Source: Tretioscincus oriximinensis
Lineage: Eukaryota; Chordata; Lepidosauria; Squamata; Gymnophthalmidae
Direction of reading: 5' to 3'
Assembly: GCA_022410635.1 (NCBI GenBank)
Contig: JAJVDF010000362.1
Coordinates: forward strand, 957,742-1,021,741
Length of the DNA stretch: 64,000 bases
A program made the translations under genes and the position numbers. The notes under the pieces are model-generated. The model saw only the letters and a list, made by a program, of their open reading frames with translations. It was not told the DNA's origin and did not search any database. The stretch's first letter is position 1. Every line of letters starts with the position of its first letter. This document shows, piece after piece, positions 23,858-37,130 of this stretch.

Positions 23858-25328
23858 CACTGCTCAAACAAATAAAGGGAACACTCAAATAACACATCCT
23901 AGATCTAAATGAATGAAATATTCTCATTGAATGCTTTGTTCTGTACAAAGTTGAATGTGCTAACAATAAATGCACACAAAAATCCTCAATGGAAATCAAA
24001 TTCATTAACCAATGGACGCCTGGATTTGGAGTCACACACAAAAGTAAAGTGGAAGAACACACTACAGGCTGATCCAACCTTGATGTAATGTCCTTCAAAC
24101 AAGTCAAAATGAGGCTCAGTATTATGTGTGGCCTCCAATGTCTGTATGACCTCCCTACAATGCCTGGGCATGCTCCTGATGAGGTTGTGGATGGTCTCCT
24201 GAGGGATCACCTCCCAGACCTGAACTAAAGCATCTGCCAACTCCTGGACCATCTGTAGTGCAAGGTGACATTAGTGGATGGAACGAGACACGATGTCCCA
24301 GATGTGCTCAATCAGATTCAGATCTGGGGAACAGGTGAGCCAGCTTCAATGCCTTTATCTTACAGGAACTGCTGACACACTCCAACCACATGAGGTCTGG
24401 CACTGTCCTTCATTAGGAGGAACCCAGGGCCAACCGCACCAGCATGTGGTCTCACAAGGGGTCTGAGGATCTCATCTTGGTACCTAATGGCAGCCAGGCT
24501 ACGTCTGACGACCACATGGAGGGCTGTGCGACCTTCCAAAGAAATGCCACCCCACACCATTACTGACCCACTGCCAAACCGGTCATGCTGAAGGATGTTG
24601 CAGGCAGCAGATCACTCTCTCTGGAGTCTCCAGACTCTGTCACATCTATCACATCTGCTCAGTGTGAACCTGCTTTCATCTGTGAAGAGCATAGGACACC
24701 AGTGGTGCAGTTGTCAATCCTGGTGTTCTGTGGCAAATGCCAAGCGTCCTGCATGGTGTTGGGCTGTGAGAACAACCCCCATATGAGGCCTGCTGGAGGT
24801 CATTTTCAGGGCTCTGTCAGTGCTCCTCCTGCTGGGTTGTTGCCCTCCTATGCCCCCCTCCACATCTCCTGGTGTACTCGTCTGTCTCCTGGTAGTGCCT
24901 CCAGCCTCTGGACATACGCTAACAGACACAGCAAACNTTCTTGCCACAGCTCGCATTGATGTGCCATCCTGGATGAGCTGCACTACCTGAGCATTGTGGG
25001 TTGCAGAGTCCATCTCATCCTAACACAAGTGTGAAAGCACAACCAACATTGTGCTTTCACACTTCAAAGTCACCAAACCATCAGCCAGAAAGCATTGGTA
25101 CTGAGATGTGGTCTGCGATCCCCAACTGCAGAACAACTCCTTTATTGAGAATGTCTTGATAATTGTCGATAATTTCCAACGATTGTCTATGCCATTTGCA
25201 CAACAGCATGTCAAATTGATTGTCAATCAGTGTTGCTTCCTAACTGGACAGTTTGATTTCACAGAAGTTTGATTTACTTGGAGTTCTATTCTGTTGTTTA
25301 AGTGATCCACTTATTTGTTTGAGCAGTG
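23858..25328 (-). mobile_element. Full-length Tc1/mariner transposon, inactive
   Basis: 1471 bp flanked by the TA target duplication (23856-23857 and 25329-25330). Terminal inverted repeats begin with 18 identical bases, CACTGCTCAAACAAATAA, and continue imperfectly (GGGAACACTCAAATAACA against GGATCACTTAAACAACA). It holds one broken transposase on the minus strand. The sequence is of a Tc1-like family I recall from fish and other vertebrates, so horizontal entry is possible but not shown by this copy alone. Confidence 0.92.
24117..25013 (-). pseudogene. Tc1-like transposase pseudogene
   Basis: Starts MDSATHNAQVVQLIQDGTS and MRAVAR, the helix-turn-helix DNA-binding end of Tc1 transposases. After a frameshift, FTDESRF holds the first catalytic Asp. 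SVMVWGG-type text and GISLEGRTALHV follow, then LLMKDSARPH with the second Asp. LNLIEHIWDIVSR holds the catalytic Glu, and ELADALVQVWEVIPQE with LIRSMPRHCREVIQ is the C-terminal part. All three DDE residues are visible, but they are in different frames, an N at 24937 hides one residue, and the C-terminus is shifted. It cannot make a working enzyme as it stands. Internal deletions also shorten the segment between the HTH and the first Asp. Confidence 0.9.
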
Positions 25329-25581
25329 TACATGGTCAGGTATACCTGATATCACATTACGTACAAATTGCAACTTTCAGAAATTTTAAACGAATTTTAG
25401 CATGATTCACATTCAAAATAAATGCCTTTGCTCTTAAATCTTTGCCACAAACTCCTGAGATACNTTGAATTACTTTGAAAAATATAAATATACTCACACA
25501 GGAACGCTAGGAAATTTATTGCTTTATAAATGTTTAAAATAAAGCATATTAAAACTTATACACAAAGATTAAGAAAGATTA

Positions 25582-25719
<138 letters not shown>

Positions 25720-26917
25720 CTAGAGAACAAAGTCACCACTTGGTTTCTAAGCATACATTTTGTAAGTCAAGCATTTTTAACTTTTTTAAAGAATTCTGAA
25801 GGCGTTTTAAAATGCTTTGCTAAATATTAAGCTAACAGAAATTGGTGTTCTAATTTTACATACTCCTGTAATAAGATAGTGTCAGGTCCATTCCAAGTAT
25901 TACTGTAAACATTTTATTCAGTCTAAATGGGTCAATTGCAAGGTAGCTACTGAAAGCCAAGAAAAATCTATAGAAAAACCCAAACTTGTAGTTCTGTCAC
26001 CATGACGTTGGAGAGGTAGCAGCACATGAGAAATCTTCCTTATGGTGGTTAAAGAATAGTTTTCCTTTTAAAGTATGTTTGGGAGTCTCGTATACACTTA
26101 AAATATATAAAGCTTTGTTTATACTCTAATTTAACTACTATTCCTATAACTATTTTCTTCTGAAAATTTGAGAAGAATAGACAATACTGATCTGAAGAGA
26201 CAATTACACCATTCTGTCTATTTCATAAAAATTCTCCCTAAAGCTCATCTCATAAAAAACATTTGTAACTATTCATACAAATGACAAAAATTAACAATAG
26301 TAAAATGACTTGAGAATCTGAAGAGCAGCGCAATCAGTTGTCACTATCTAAAGATGCTAAACTTCACAGATAGGATGAGATGTTAATTTATTCCTTCCTT
26401 TAGTGGAAGCTGCTCCCAAAAAAACTGTTATNGAAAATTGTTTTAGATTGAATGAAGAATTTTTAGTAAGAGAGTTTTGTAGTATCTTAGATACAAATAA
26501 CAAAAAAGTNGCATATAGTCAAGTCTCCTCCTTCTGATGCTACACCAATTTCTGTTAGCTTAATATTTATTTATCTCTTATGAGACCCATTTAGGAACTT
26601 AATGTTTTCTCACATGCATCTATCTTCAAAAATCATACAAGAGATCATATTCAAAGGCTGCCACATCACTAATACTACCAATGTACATCTAGGCTACATC
26701 AAGGTCAAAGATCTGTAATTGTATTTTAATTGCCAGATGTGATCAATATATTCAAATTTTAAAGGAATGTTTCATGATGTGATATGTTAAATGTGGACTA
26801 TTGATCTAACGTCTGGACAAAGTAAACACAAGTATTTTATTTCAGAACATTCAAAAACAGTAGAATAAGTAAGCACAGTCTGAAATCAGTCAACAAATGA
26901 GCCAACATGCAACACAC
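25720..26917 (-). other. CBLB: CBLB intron 8
   Basis: 1.2 kb AT-rich intron. I see nothing in it beyond two single N bases. Confidence 0.75.
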
Positions 26918-27005
26918 CTGTGTAACTTTTATATGATCATGTGGAGTGGGCTCACATAGTCCTGTCAGATCAGGATTATAACTTCGTCCATCTGGATAGA
27001 GATAG
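26918..27005 (-). CDS. CBLB: CBLB coding exon 8: end of SH2 fold
   Basis: One base completing Phe, then 29 codons from [13 protein letters not shown] to IKVTQ, matching Cbl-b residues about 329 to 357. This exon finishes the SH2-like fold and ends at the border with the linker that carries the regulatory tyrosine. [13 protein letters not shown] is unchanged from the mammalian form as I remember it. Acceptor CTCCAG/CTATCT, donor ACACAG/GTGTGT. Confidence 0.97.
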
Positions 27006-27329
27006 CTGGAGCACAAAAATTAACAATTGTCAATTCAGTCTGCACATCTTGAAGCTCCAGTTAACACTTGTTTTAGTATCCACAGCAAAATCAAAGCACA
27101 AACCCATTTTAGGAATGAGTAAAATTTAACTTTTCATGCGATCTGATAAAAAGTCAGACAGGACTGTTTCACTAAATAACACAAAATGTCATAACTGATT
27201 TCTCAGAAATTTCTAATACTGGTATCAAACCAGTGAGCAGCAGCAGTAAAAAAAAGGAAATTCAATGCCAGGACTTACTAAGAAGGAAATTGAAAACAAG
27301 TCAATACGTGTTACTTTGCCCTTTTATTA

Positions 27330-28060
27330 ATCTATGGTGAGGATACATTTGGAATATTGTGTACAATTTTGGTCACCACACTCTAGAAAAGACATTGTAG
27401 AAATAGAAAAGGTGCAAAAAGGTCAACAAGAATGATCAAGGGCTGAAGCACATCCTCTATGAAATCAGGTTGCAATAACTGATATTTAAAAGGTGATCTC
27501 ACTGAAGTATATAAAGTCATGAATGGGCAAGAGAAACAAGGAAAATATTTTCCCTATCACAGAACACAGCAGGGGGCTCTTATGAAACTGATGAGCAGAA
27601 GATTTAAGTTGGAAAAAGGTGTTTTTTTTCACTCAGACGGTCATCTATCTATGGAATTTAGTTCCAGATATGANGACAGTTACTAGCCTGGATAACATTA
27701 AGATAATAATAGACAAACACATGGATGCCAAGTATATCAGTGGATATTAGTAGGTACTGCCTGTGTGACTGTGTTCCAGCACATTCTTTTTTTCCATCTT
27801 TAGTCCTGAAAACAGTTTTTTTCCCATTTCAATCCAGTTCTTCAGGATTGCAGATGGATCAAAAATATGTGTCAGAACACAGCCTGTGTTGGAGTGATGA
27901 TCATTTTTTCTAGATGCCATTTTTAGGGATTCTAGAGAAGGTGAGAGTTTTGCCTTCTTTTGCTTGAGATACCCAAAGCAACTGGTGGGCCACTGTGTGA
28001 GACAGTGCCAGATTGGATGGGCTATGGCCTGATTCATCATGTTCCTATGTTCTTATGTAA
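27330..28060 (+). mobile_element. CR1 LINE 3' part, plus orientation
   Basis: Plus strand has GAGGATACATTTGGAATATT (LEYCVQFW region of CR1 RT), GTCAACAAGAATGATCAAGG (RATRMIK) and a RFKLEKGVFF-like stretch, then the 3' end GGGCCACTGTGTGAGACAGT with TTCCTATGTTCTTATGT. It lies in the 27006-28519 intron and is frame-broken. Confidence 0.85.
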
Positions 28061-28375
28061 CCTGTCAATGAATATGGACCATAGATGCAAATTTCACATT
28101 TCCTCTCTAGTCTGTTCTACATTTTAGCAACTTTTAAAAAATCCATTTTCTAATTTTATTTCACCACTGTTTTGGACACAGTTCGTCATCCCTTCAAATT
28201 TGGGGAGGGAAATGCATTCAGGATACTCATGCATTAATTAAAAAAGTAAAAGACAACTTCCTCTTAGCAATTGTGAACTATTTTTAAGTTTACTAAACAA
28301 CAATTTAAATTAGAATGCATAATGATCCTTAGTTGGTTGATCTCCCCCACTCCCACCATCAATAATAAATAAATA

Positions 28376-28510
28376 ATAAAAAATATTAATATTAATATTT
28401 TTATTAATATTAATATTAGTAATAGTAATAGTAATAGTAATAGTAATAGTAATAGTAATAGTAATAATAATAATAATAATAATAGTAATAATAATAAATA
28501 ATAATAATAA
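28376..28510. repeat. ATT/AGTAAT microsatellite beside a splice donor
   Basis: About 135 bp of ATT, then (AGTAAT)n-type and (AAT)n units on the plus strand. It stops nine bases short of the exon 7 donor, so on the gene strand the intron reads GTGAGTTGT and then enters the repeat. Confidence 0.9.
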
Positions 28511-28518
28511 ACAACTCA

Positions 28519-28686
<168 letters not shown>

Positions 28687-28839
28687 TTACTTAAGTTTAA
28701 AGCACCTCTGAAGTCAACATCCATTTAAATATCTTAGTGAAGAAAAAACTTACTGTTGTCCCGGACAATTTGTGTGATACTCCCTCACGTACCTACATTA
28801 AAGGCAATTTTATACATCAAGGTGCTGTTCTAACACATA

Positions 28840-29390
28840 TTTTTATTCCAACTTCAGTTTTTCCTGGTTTAGTCCAGTTCTTCAGTAGTGGGGATAGATG
28901 CAGATATGGAGTAAAGGGACAAGTACTATACTGGGTTGGTAACTGGCTAAAATACTGGAAATGGGAGAGTAATACACTGACAGGTATTTGGGTGGAAAGA
29001 TTTGAGAACTGGAGTACCCCAGGGTTCAGTACTGGGACTGATGTAATAGTGACATAGGTTTGCTGACAATACTGAACTGTTCAGGGTGAAAACTGCAAGT
29101 GATTATAAAGAGCTCCAGAGAGATATCTTGAAATTGGATGAGTGGTAAACAGAGGCAACTATACTTCAACCTAATCAACTGTAAAATCATACACACTTGG
29201 GCAGAGAATCCCAATTAATTCTATCAACTGATGGGGATCATTTCTAGGGGCTCATGAACGAGGGACGATTTTGCCTTACTCTGCTTCAGATGCCAGATGC
29301 AACTGGCTGACCACTGTGTGAGACAGAATGCTGAACTAGACGGGCAGTTGCCCGGTTCAGTACGTCTCCACTTATGTTCTTATGTACACA
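28840..29390 (+). mobile_element. CR1 LINE 3' part, plus orientation
   Basis: Degraded palm region (GGAGTACCCCAGGGTTCAGT, i.e. GVPQGSV) near 29010, a GACAATACTGAACTGTTC word for the DDT motif region, then the 3' end CACTGTGTGAGACAGAATGC and CTTATGTTCTTATGT. The minus-strand reading of the same stretch has no coding sense. Confidence 0.8.
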
Positions 29391-30060
29391 TGCAAACATC
29401 ACTTATGAGCCATCACGTGATACAAATGCCCAGAAGTTCAGTCAATGGCAACACATTCCCCTTTAGATAGGTATAAATTGCAATGACATTTGTCTGCTGC
29501 ATTATTTAAATTTTCCAAATGTTGATAAAGACAAGAATGCTTTCATAAAAGAACTAACATCATAGGTATTAAAGGGCAGATTTTAAAAAAAAACTTAAAA
29601 AAATATACTATACAAATTATATTTACCAGAACTACTCACAGCTGCCCAGAAGCCAGTCTCAATATGTTCATTTCAATTATATATAAATTGCAATGGCTTT
29701 TGCATACCATCTTATGTAAATATTATAAATGATAGTAATCATACAAGATTGCTTCCACAAAGGCAAGATTAAATACACCAACTTCAGAGGTCTTGAAAAC
29801 CAGATTTGAGGAAATTCCTAACACTGAAATCTATGTCCATAGAATAGTCATGTCCATGAATTTTACCTGGGATCCTGGCAAGATTCTGAGTGTTTTTATA
29901 CTATAGAAGCACAAATGACGTAATGCAGCACATAATTAAGTGCTGTGTGAATTAATTAACAGCACGTAAACGTGGCTGTTTTAATATATTAACTGAGTTT
30001 TCATTGTTAGATGCCCTGAGACATTTAATATAAAGCAAGAAGCTAAAACTCACAAAATGA

Positions 30061-30178
30061 GTGTTCAAAATAAGGATTTGTCATTCACTGCTAGTACAGA
30101 CCAAGGCCGACCTTGTCTGGGGTCTTTCATAGTCTGTACCAGCATGTGAATGACAGGGTCCCTATTCTGATGTATAAT
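30061..30178. repeat. Short fold-back element (MITE-like)
   Basis: Arms of roughly 40 bp: left TGTCATTCACTGCTAGTACA and right TGTACCAGCATGTGAATGAC pair with one extra base. Outer parts AAAATAAGGATT and GGGTCCCTATTCTGAT also pair loosely. No coding content. Confidence 0.6.
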
Positions 30179-30380
30179 CCAGAATATAATCCAGCGTAGA
30201 AAATGTCTGTGCGTCCACCTGTGAATTCTGATATGATTACATTTCGGGGTTTTTTATTTGAAAACATTTGGAAAAATGTTTGGAAAAAAACTACAATTCT
30301 GAAATCAGCAAGTAAAAGTGTTGAAGATAAAACACGGAAAAGGATTTAAATGCACACTCAGACCGACTAAAATAGGTTAC

Positions 30381-30502
30381 CTTCCCGGTTTGGTACTGTA
30401 TTTCTGTAACCGTGCTTTTACTTCATCATACGTCAGAAATGCCATGTATCCTGGATGGGTTACAGCTAAGAAGTTCCAATTTCTTAATATTGATCCCCAA
30501 GG
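30381..30502 (-). CDS. CBLB: CBLB coding exon 6: EF-hand to SH2 transition
   Basis: Forty codons plus two bases, from [14 protein letters not shown] to KPG. It matches Cbl-b residues about 242 to 281: the [20 protein letters not shown] segment is the start of the divergent Cbl SH2 fold, and KARLQKY leads to its first strand. Acceptor GATATAG/CCTTGG, donor GGAAG/GTAACC. The split codon AG/C makes Ser with the next exon. Phase and length agree exactly with both neighbouring exons. Confidence 0.97.
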
Positions 30503-31626
<1,124 letters not shown>

Positions 31627-31865
31627 NCCATTATCTTTTCTTTCTGGCAAATGAAATTTTCGTTTACCAGAAAAAGAAGCACCTCTAAAGATCTATAGGA
31701 GCACTTCAGAAATCAACAGCCCCTTACTGCGCTTTTGATCAAATTTGATCATTTCAAATTCATCATCTCTTAGTANAATCCTATAACCTCTAGTATAAAC
31801 CTCCAAAATCCCTGTCNGAGAAATCTGCAAAGAATGTGAGAATATTTTAAAGTGGATGAGAATTT

Positions 31866-32160
31866 TTTGAAGTGTGTGAGAAATTTGCATTTTTTTATTT
31901 TTTACTGAGGCGAGGGTGCCTTCAGGAGCTGAACCTGGTTGCTGGAGCCTCCTGGTGGTGGTGCAGTGAATTATTTTTAAAAAAAAAATAATTTTTTTTA
32001 AGTGTGTTAAAAGATTTTTAAGTGTGCGAGAAATTTGCAGGGTTTTTTTTACTGAGGGGACGGTGCCTTCAGGAGCTGGCTCCGGTTGCCAGAGCCCCCT
32101 AGTGGTGGTGCAGTGAATTATTTTTTTAAAAAAAATAATTATTTAATTTTTTTTTCTCAG
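31866..32160. repeat. Tandem duplication, period about 150 bp, two units
   Basis: Two successive units share GAGAAATTTGCA, TACTGAGG, GGTGCCTTCAGGAGCTG and GTGGTGGTGCAGTGAATTAT, followed each time by a T-run and A-run. The second copy differs at scattered sites. A GGGGACATCTGGTCAGCTTA end at 32222-32241 resembles the terminus of the hAT-type MITE at 35120, so the duplicated unit may be part of such an element. Confidence 0.8.
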
Positions 32161-32956
32161 CAAAAACAAGAAAATGGCACCCTCTCTGGAGGGCGGGGTA
32201 GACACCCCAAAACCGGGTCCCTCTCAAAAAGGGGACATCTGGTCAGCTTAAACATTCATAGTAAAGCAAGGTTGACAAGGATGAGGAATCATGTTATAAT
32301 CAGTACTTNAGAAAATAAAATATGCTGCAGCATATAAATAAGTTATACTCAACTGATTCTAGGAAAGAGTACTTATGCTCTTTCACACTCAGTATAGGAT
32401 TCCAACATACTGATGAAAGAATTATGNTGCTTTAAATAATGTGTTTCATAAAATTATACCTATGCTAGTAGTTATTTTTAAGTCCACGTATAATATTTTT
32501 ATCTAGTGTTAACTTATTCACTACAAAGCTGTAGCATTTCCTAATATAAGTACTTTTTATGGAAATACCGAAAAATGATCAACTATAATTATTGAAACAT
32601 TTGAATATTTATTCTACATGCATTTTAGACGTGATAAAATGGCATTGCTCACTCAAATCTAACTACTAGCAACTTGTTTCTACTTTATTGCCACAAAACT
32701 ATTCAGATTTTAAGGAAATTTATTTTTATTTCAATGACATTTGTCTAAGTTAACAATATCTCTACTTCTTCTGCCTATCAGTTTGATAAGGTTGCTGTGG
32801 TTTGAACACAAAAAAGTTTCTTTGTACCTTTAAGGGGAACACTAAACAAAAATGGAGAATCGATTGAAACATTTCTGACAATGGTGACTAAAATGTAGTC
32901 TAAATGGTTCTAAATATATACAGTGGCTATAAAACGAACACACACAAACACACATT

Positions 32957-33551
32957 CAGTAGCTGTCGTAATACTATGATTCACAAGATGCAAATAGAGT
33001 AATATGTTAATCATCGTAGAAATCCTCTCAGGCTACAAGGTTCTAGATAATCAGCCAACTATTGGACAGGGCTGGGNTTTTTTTTTTGTCTTTTACTTTT
33101 TTATGTGCAAAGGAATCATTCCAAAACTAGCTGTCACTAGTCTGGCTGATTTACTGGGAAAGCCTGGCCTCACCAAACAAACATCAACTATATACANAAA
33201 TACACGTCTTAGTAAAGACATTGCCTACTAACAAAAGAAAAAGACAAAACACTTCAGAAGTATCTCCTGCCCTCCAGGGTTTCCAGATCAACTATGGAAT
33301 TTATTTTTCTATACAAAAGAACAATAAAAAATACTTGATGTTAGTTTGGTGGTCAGGCTTGTCCAGTTAATCAGCCAGACTAGTGACAGGTATGTTTGGG
33401 GATAATTAATTTGCATATAAAAAGAAAAAAAAACAGGCCTGTCCAATAGTTGGCTGATGATCTGGAACCTTGTAGCCTGAGAGAATTTCTACAACAATTA
33501 ACATATTACTCTATTTGCATCTTGCAAATCACAATATTCTCACAGCTACTG
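32957..33551. mobile_element. 595-bp fold-back element with arms over 200 bp
   Basis: Left arm (32957 to about 33189) and right arm (about 33338 to 33551) are inverted copies. Shared words on the left strand are CAAGATGCAAATAGAGTAAT, TCTCAGGCTACAAGGTTC, ATCAGCCAACTATTGGACAG and CTGTCACTAGTCTGGCTGAT. The ends are CAGTAGCTGT and ACAGCTACTG. The roughly 150-bp loop has no ORF. I see no matching target duplication at the edges. Confidence 0.85.
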
Positions 33552-33717
33552 AGGAGAGGAAAATTTCAAAATAATTTTCTTTTTTGTGAAAAAGTTAAAA
33601 TAGTCATGAGAATAATTTGCCAAGTCTAACATTCTACAAATAGCTCTGGAAAGTGGTAACATTTCATTGCTTTAAATATAATGATTAAAAAATAAAAATC
33701 CCTGTAAGTGTATAATC

Positions 33718-33952
33718 AATTTGGTGTAGTGGTTAGTGTGTTGGATTCTTATATGGTAATATCCCAGTTCGATCCCAAACTCCTCCATGAAAGCCAGCTG
33801 GGGGACCTTGGGCCAGTCACAGTTCTTTTAGAGTTCTCTCAGTCCCACCTACTTCACGGGGTGGAGAAAGAAACAAAAGCTATGTGCGCCCCCTTATGGT
33901 TGGCCACCCTGAGACCTTTGGGTAAAGAATGACATATAAGTACAAATAAATA
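33718..33952 (+). mobile_element. SINE family A (tRNA-headed, Sauria-like)
   Basis: Starts GGTGTAGTGGTTAGTGTG (A box) with CCCAGTTCGATCCC (B box), then GCCAGCTGGGGGACCTTGGG and a tail GAATGACATATAAGTACAAA with TAAATAAG. It is the plus-strand counterpart of 19943-20203. Confidence 0.85.
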
Positions 33953-34959
33953 AGTTAATTAGCTATTTTTAGCAATAAAAATGTTTATAAAGACCAATAT
34001 GTGACATCTGGTTATTATAAGGACTAAGAATGTTTGAATTTAAATTAGTCAGTCAGATGATAATCCTGCAATTCTAGAAGTGACTGTATTATTCTACTGT
34101 GCATATATGATTTTAGAGATTACATTTGCATTACAATATTGCCAAATACCAAATACATATTTAAACAATATCTGAAAGTAGGGAAAGCTGAGCAATTTCT
34201 TTAGGATAGATTTTTTCTTTATTTATTATATATTGTAACGGAAATGTGTATTCATTTTATAACAGACTTTAAGATTGTGGTTAAATTATAATAATAACAG
34301 AAATTAATACCATAAGAGAACAAAGAAAATTGTTGGATAATCTTTAGAATCTGGAAAAAGTTAAGGAAGAAATCGGTCAACGAAAGTATTCTTTATGGGG
34401 CAGAAGTTAATTTATGTTTGACTAGTCTCTTTCCAAGTAGATGAACTGACAGAGAGAGACCACATGTAAGTAATGGAATGCCCTAAAATTAGCAGAATCA
34501 AACTCTTTCAAGAGCATGAAGCATTTCCTACGATAGCCTACACAGACAAAAACAAATTGGTCATAGCACACATTACTGAAGGTCAATAATACTTAAGGTT
34601 GTCATCTCAACCCACAAGTTTCATTATTAAGCTCATACTGATTGTGACATTTACACCTTTGGGGTCAGGAAAATGCTGGGAGGGAGCAAATAGCTACCAG
34701 TATCTCTGCTCTTTTAACAGAAGCCCAGCCTCTCTCACTAAATGTAGTGAGAATGAAATCAGAAAAGATGGAAATTTTAACTGTTGCTTAAACTTTTAGG
34801 AGAAAAGTATATAATAGGATATGTAAAAGCTATAAGAAAGGTTTTTCCTGGCAGCCTTGGATTAATGGCCTTACACATGGCCTCACACAAGCTATATAGG
34901 CCATGGCAGTACCTGTCCTAGCAGCTGGATAGTATTCCTCAGACTACTTTCAGAAAAAG

Positions 34960-35120
34960 TAGGCTAACCAGATGACCCCTATTGGAGGGGCCTGAAAACC
35001 CATTTTTGGGGTGCCTCTCATTTTTTTCTGAGGAAAAAAAAAACTTCCTCAGAAAAAACTGGGAAAACCCCAAAACCGGATTTTCAACACACACACAAAA
35101 GGGGTCATCTGGTCAGCCTA
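34960..35120. mobile_element. Short hAT-type MITE with perfect 8-bp target duplication
   Basis: 161 bp with inverted ends TAGGCTAACCAGATGACCCC and GGGGTCATCTGGTCAGCCTA (one mismatch in 20). AGAAAAAG is repeated exactly on both sides (34952-34959, 35121-35128). An 8-bp duplication is the hAT signature. No coding capacity. Confidence 0.9.
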
Positions 35121-35499
35121 AGAAAAAGGCCACATGTGACTTAGACCTTGGGGGCTTATGAGGTAAAAAGATAAAAATACTCCAAATAATAAATGATTTT
35201 GAAGCGCTTGAGGAAAGAAATCAGACTTGACTTTTCTTTTTCGAGCCAAACCATGGATCAGAAAAATTTAGTTTCTTCCTTCATTTTATTTACCTTACTA
35301 TCTGTGGAGCCAGAAGCATGACAATAGAACATGAAAGAAGGATAAAAGAAAATAGCTTTGTACTTTTTGATTTCTAAAAACAGCAACANATAAGGATGCC
35401 AAGGCTATCATCCTACATCTCCAGACTTTCTTCCTACTGATAACAGTCAATTGCAATCAATTCTCATGGCAATCAAAAAATAAAACTCAGGGTTTTTTA

Positions 35500-35625
35500 A
35501 TGACAGTTTTAGATTGACTTGCTTTTGTTGCTGTTTAATTAAGTTATTGCTTTAACTTTTGTATTATTTTGATGTGTTCATTGATTGTAAATTGCTCTGT
35601 GACCTTAGGATGGAAATAAGTAAAT
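35500..35625 (+). mobile_element. LINE 3' tail (L2/CR1 type)
   Basis: Ends with TTGTAAATTGCTCTGTGACC, then TTAGGATGGAAATAAGTAAA, the usual ending of saurian L2-type LINEs. A similar weaker tail lies at 36955-37040. Confidence 0.5.
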
Positions 35626-37130
35626 ACTGAAGACATTGTTAAACTGGTTCCTATATACATCTCTCTAAATGCAGCAGCAAAAATGAAACTAGCTAAAATG
35701 TTGTGTGAGAAAAGGGAACCAAAATAATATTAATTCATTTATTCACACGCATGATTTTTTTTTAATCTTCAAAGTCATTCAAAAGCTACAATTGTAGTTG
35801 CCTCATGAATGTCTGTGGGAAAGGCATTCCTGAGGGTAGGAATCAACACAAAGAAGGGCTGAATGTGAGTATCTAAACACTACACTCAGTAATTCACTGT
35901 ATCTACAAGAGCTACCAGTAGTGATCTGACAGAGCTTCCAGATTTTGCTAACTTATGGTTACTCAGAAACAAAAGCATTACCTGAATTGTTTTACTCCAG
36001 AATATCCAAATATAATGGAATATACAAGCTATGTCTGGATTCAGCCAAAGTCTCAAATGGTCGAGGATATAACATACCATCTCAGAGAATTTAGAATAAA
36101 TAAGCACTTGTTTATTATCCCTGATTTTCCCAATAATCTGGAAACTAGGTTTTCAGGTTCTAAAGAGCTCTATTCATACCTTTAGTTTATTCTGGATTTT
36201 GTAATTCTAACAGTACTTGGAAATTTCTAATCATGTGACACCCACTCCTGAAAGCCATATTGTTTGATGGTTGTCAAGAGCAATGCAGTAGTCCCATCTC
36301 CCAAATTCTATTGGTTAGTCTGCTGCTTCACACATCCTTTTTATGATGCNAGGGAAAGTTTACAGGAATGTAACATCAACTTAAAACTATCCTTTTCAAT
36401 TTTACCATATATCCCAATTTGACAGCTCCCCCTCCCCCCCGGTTTATCAATTATCTGGATAATTGGCTTTAAAGGCTGTATTCTGCCAGTTTATCTAACA
36501 GGCCGGCGCGGCAAATGCAACAGAAATTCGACTTTCAATCAGATTATTGACTCTGGATGCAGCCTGTGTCTAGCTTGTAACCAATCAAATTGTTCAAAAA
36601 TTGCAACCTGCCAATATTTACTTTTTGCCATTTGTATCTACGAGTTACATGACATTGTAGCAGTTTACTTTATGTAAGATGTTACTAAAATGTGGCTCAC
36701 AATCACCAAACTATCAGTGTTCAGATATGCACATACTTCGCATATTAAAGATAGCATATAAAGACGGCAACATCTATAGCCATGGAAGTTATATAGACCT
36801 TCACTAAACAGTTTTAAAATAAAACTTTGATTTTATCTGCAATTTTTATGAACTGTATTTATAATCTTATTGATGGACTGTCTCCATGGGAACACATTTC
36901 CTTTGAAACTCTACTCGTGCACTGTTTATGAGGCATCATATTTCACCCCTGGCTGACTCAGTATTTAGTGTTTAATTGCTCTTTTATCCTTGTTTTTAAT
37001 GCTTTGTAAGCCACCTTTTAATTTTTAATAGAAAGTCATACAAAAATATATTAGACTATTTATTAATAAATATATATATAGGGTTTTATATATAAAATAT
37101 AAATATTTTATTTATAAAATAAATATGGCA

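Noticed and set aside
33718..33760. tRNA-like sequence with A and B boxes.
   Set aside because: It is the head of a SINE; no tRNA cloverleaf and no proper acceptor stem.
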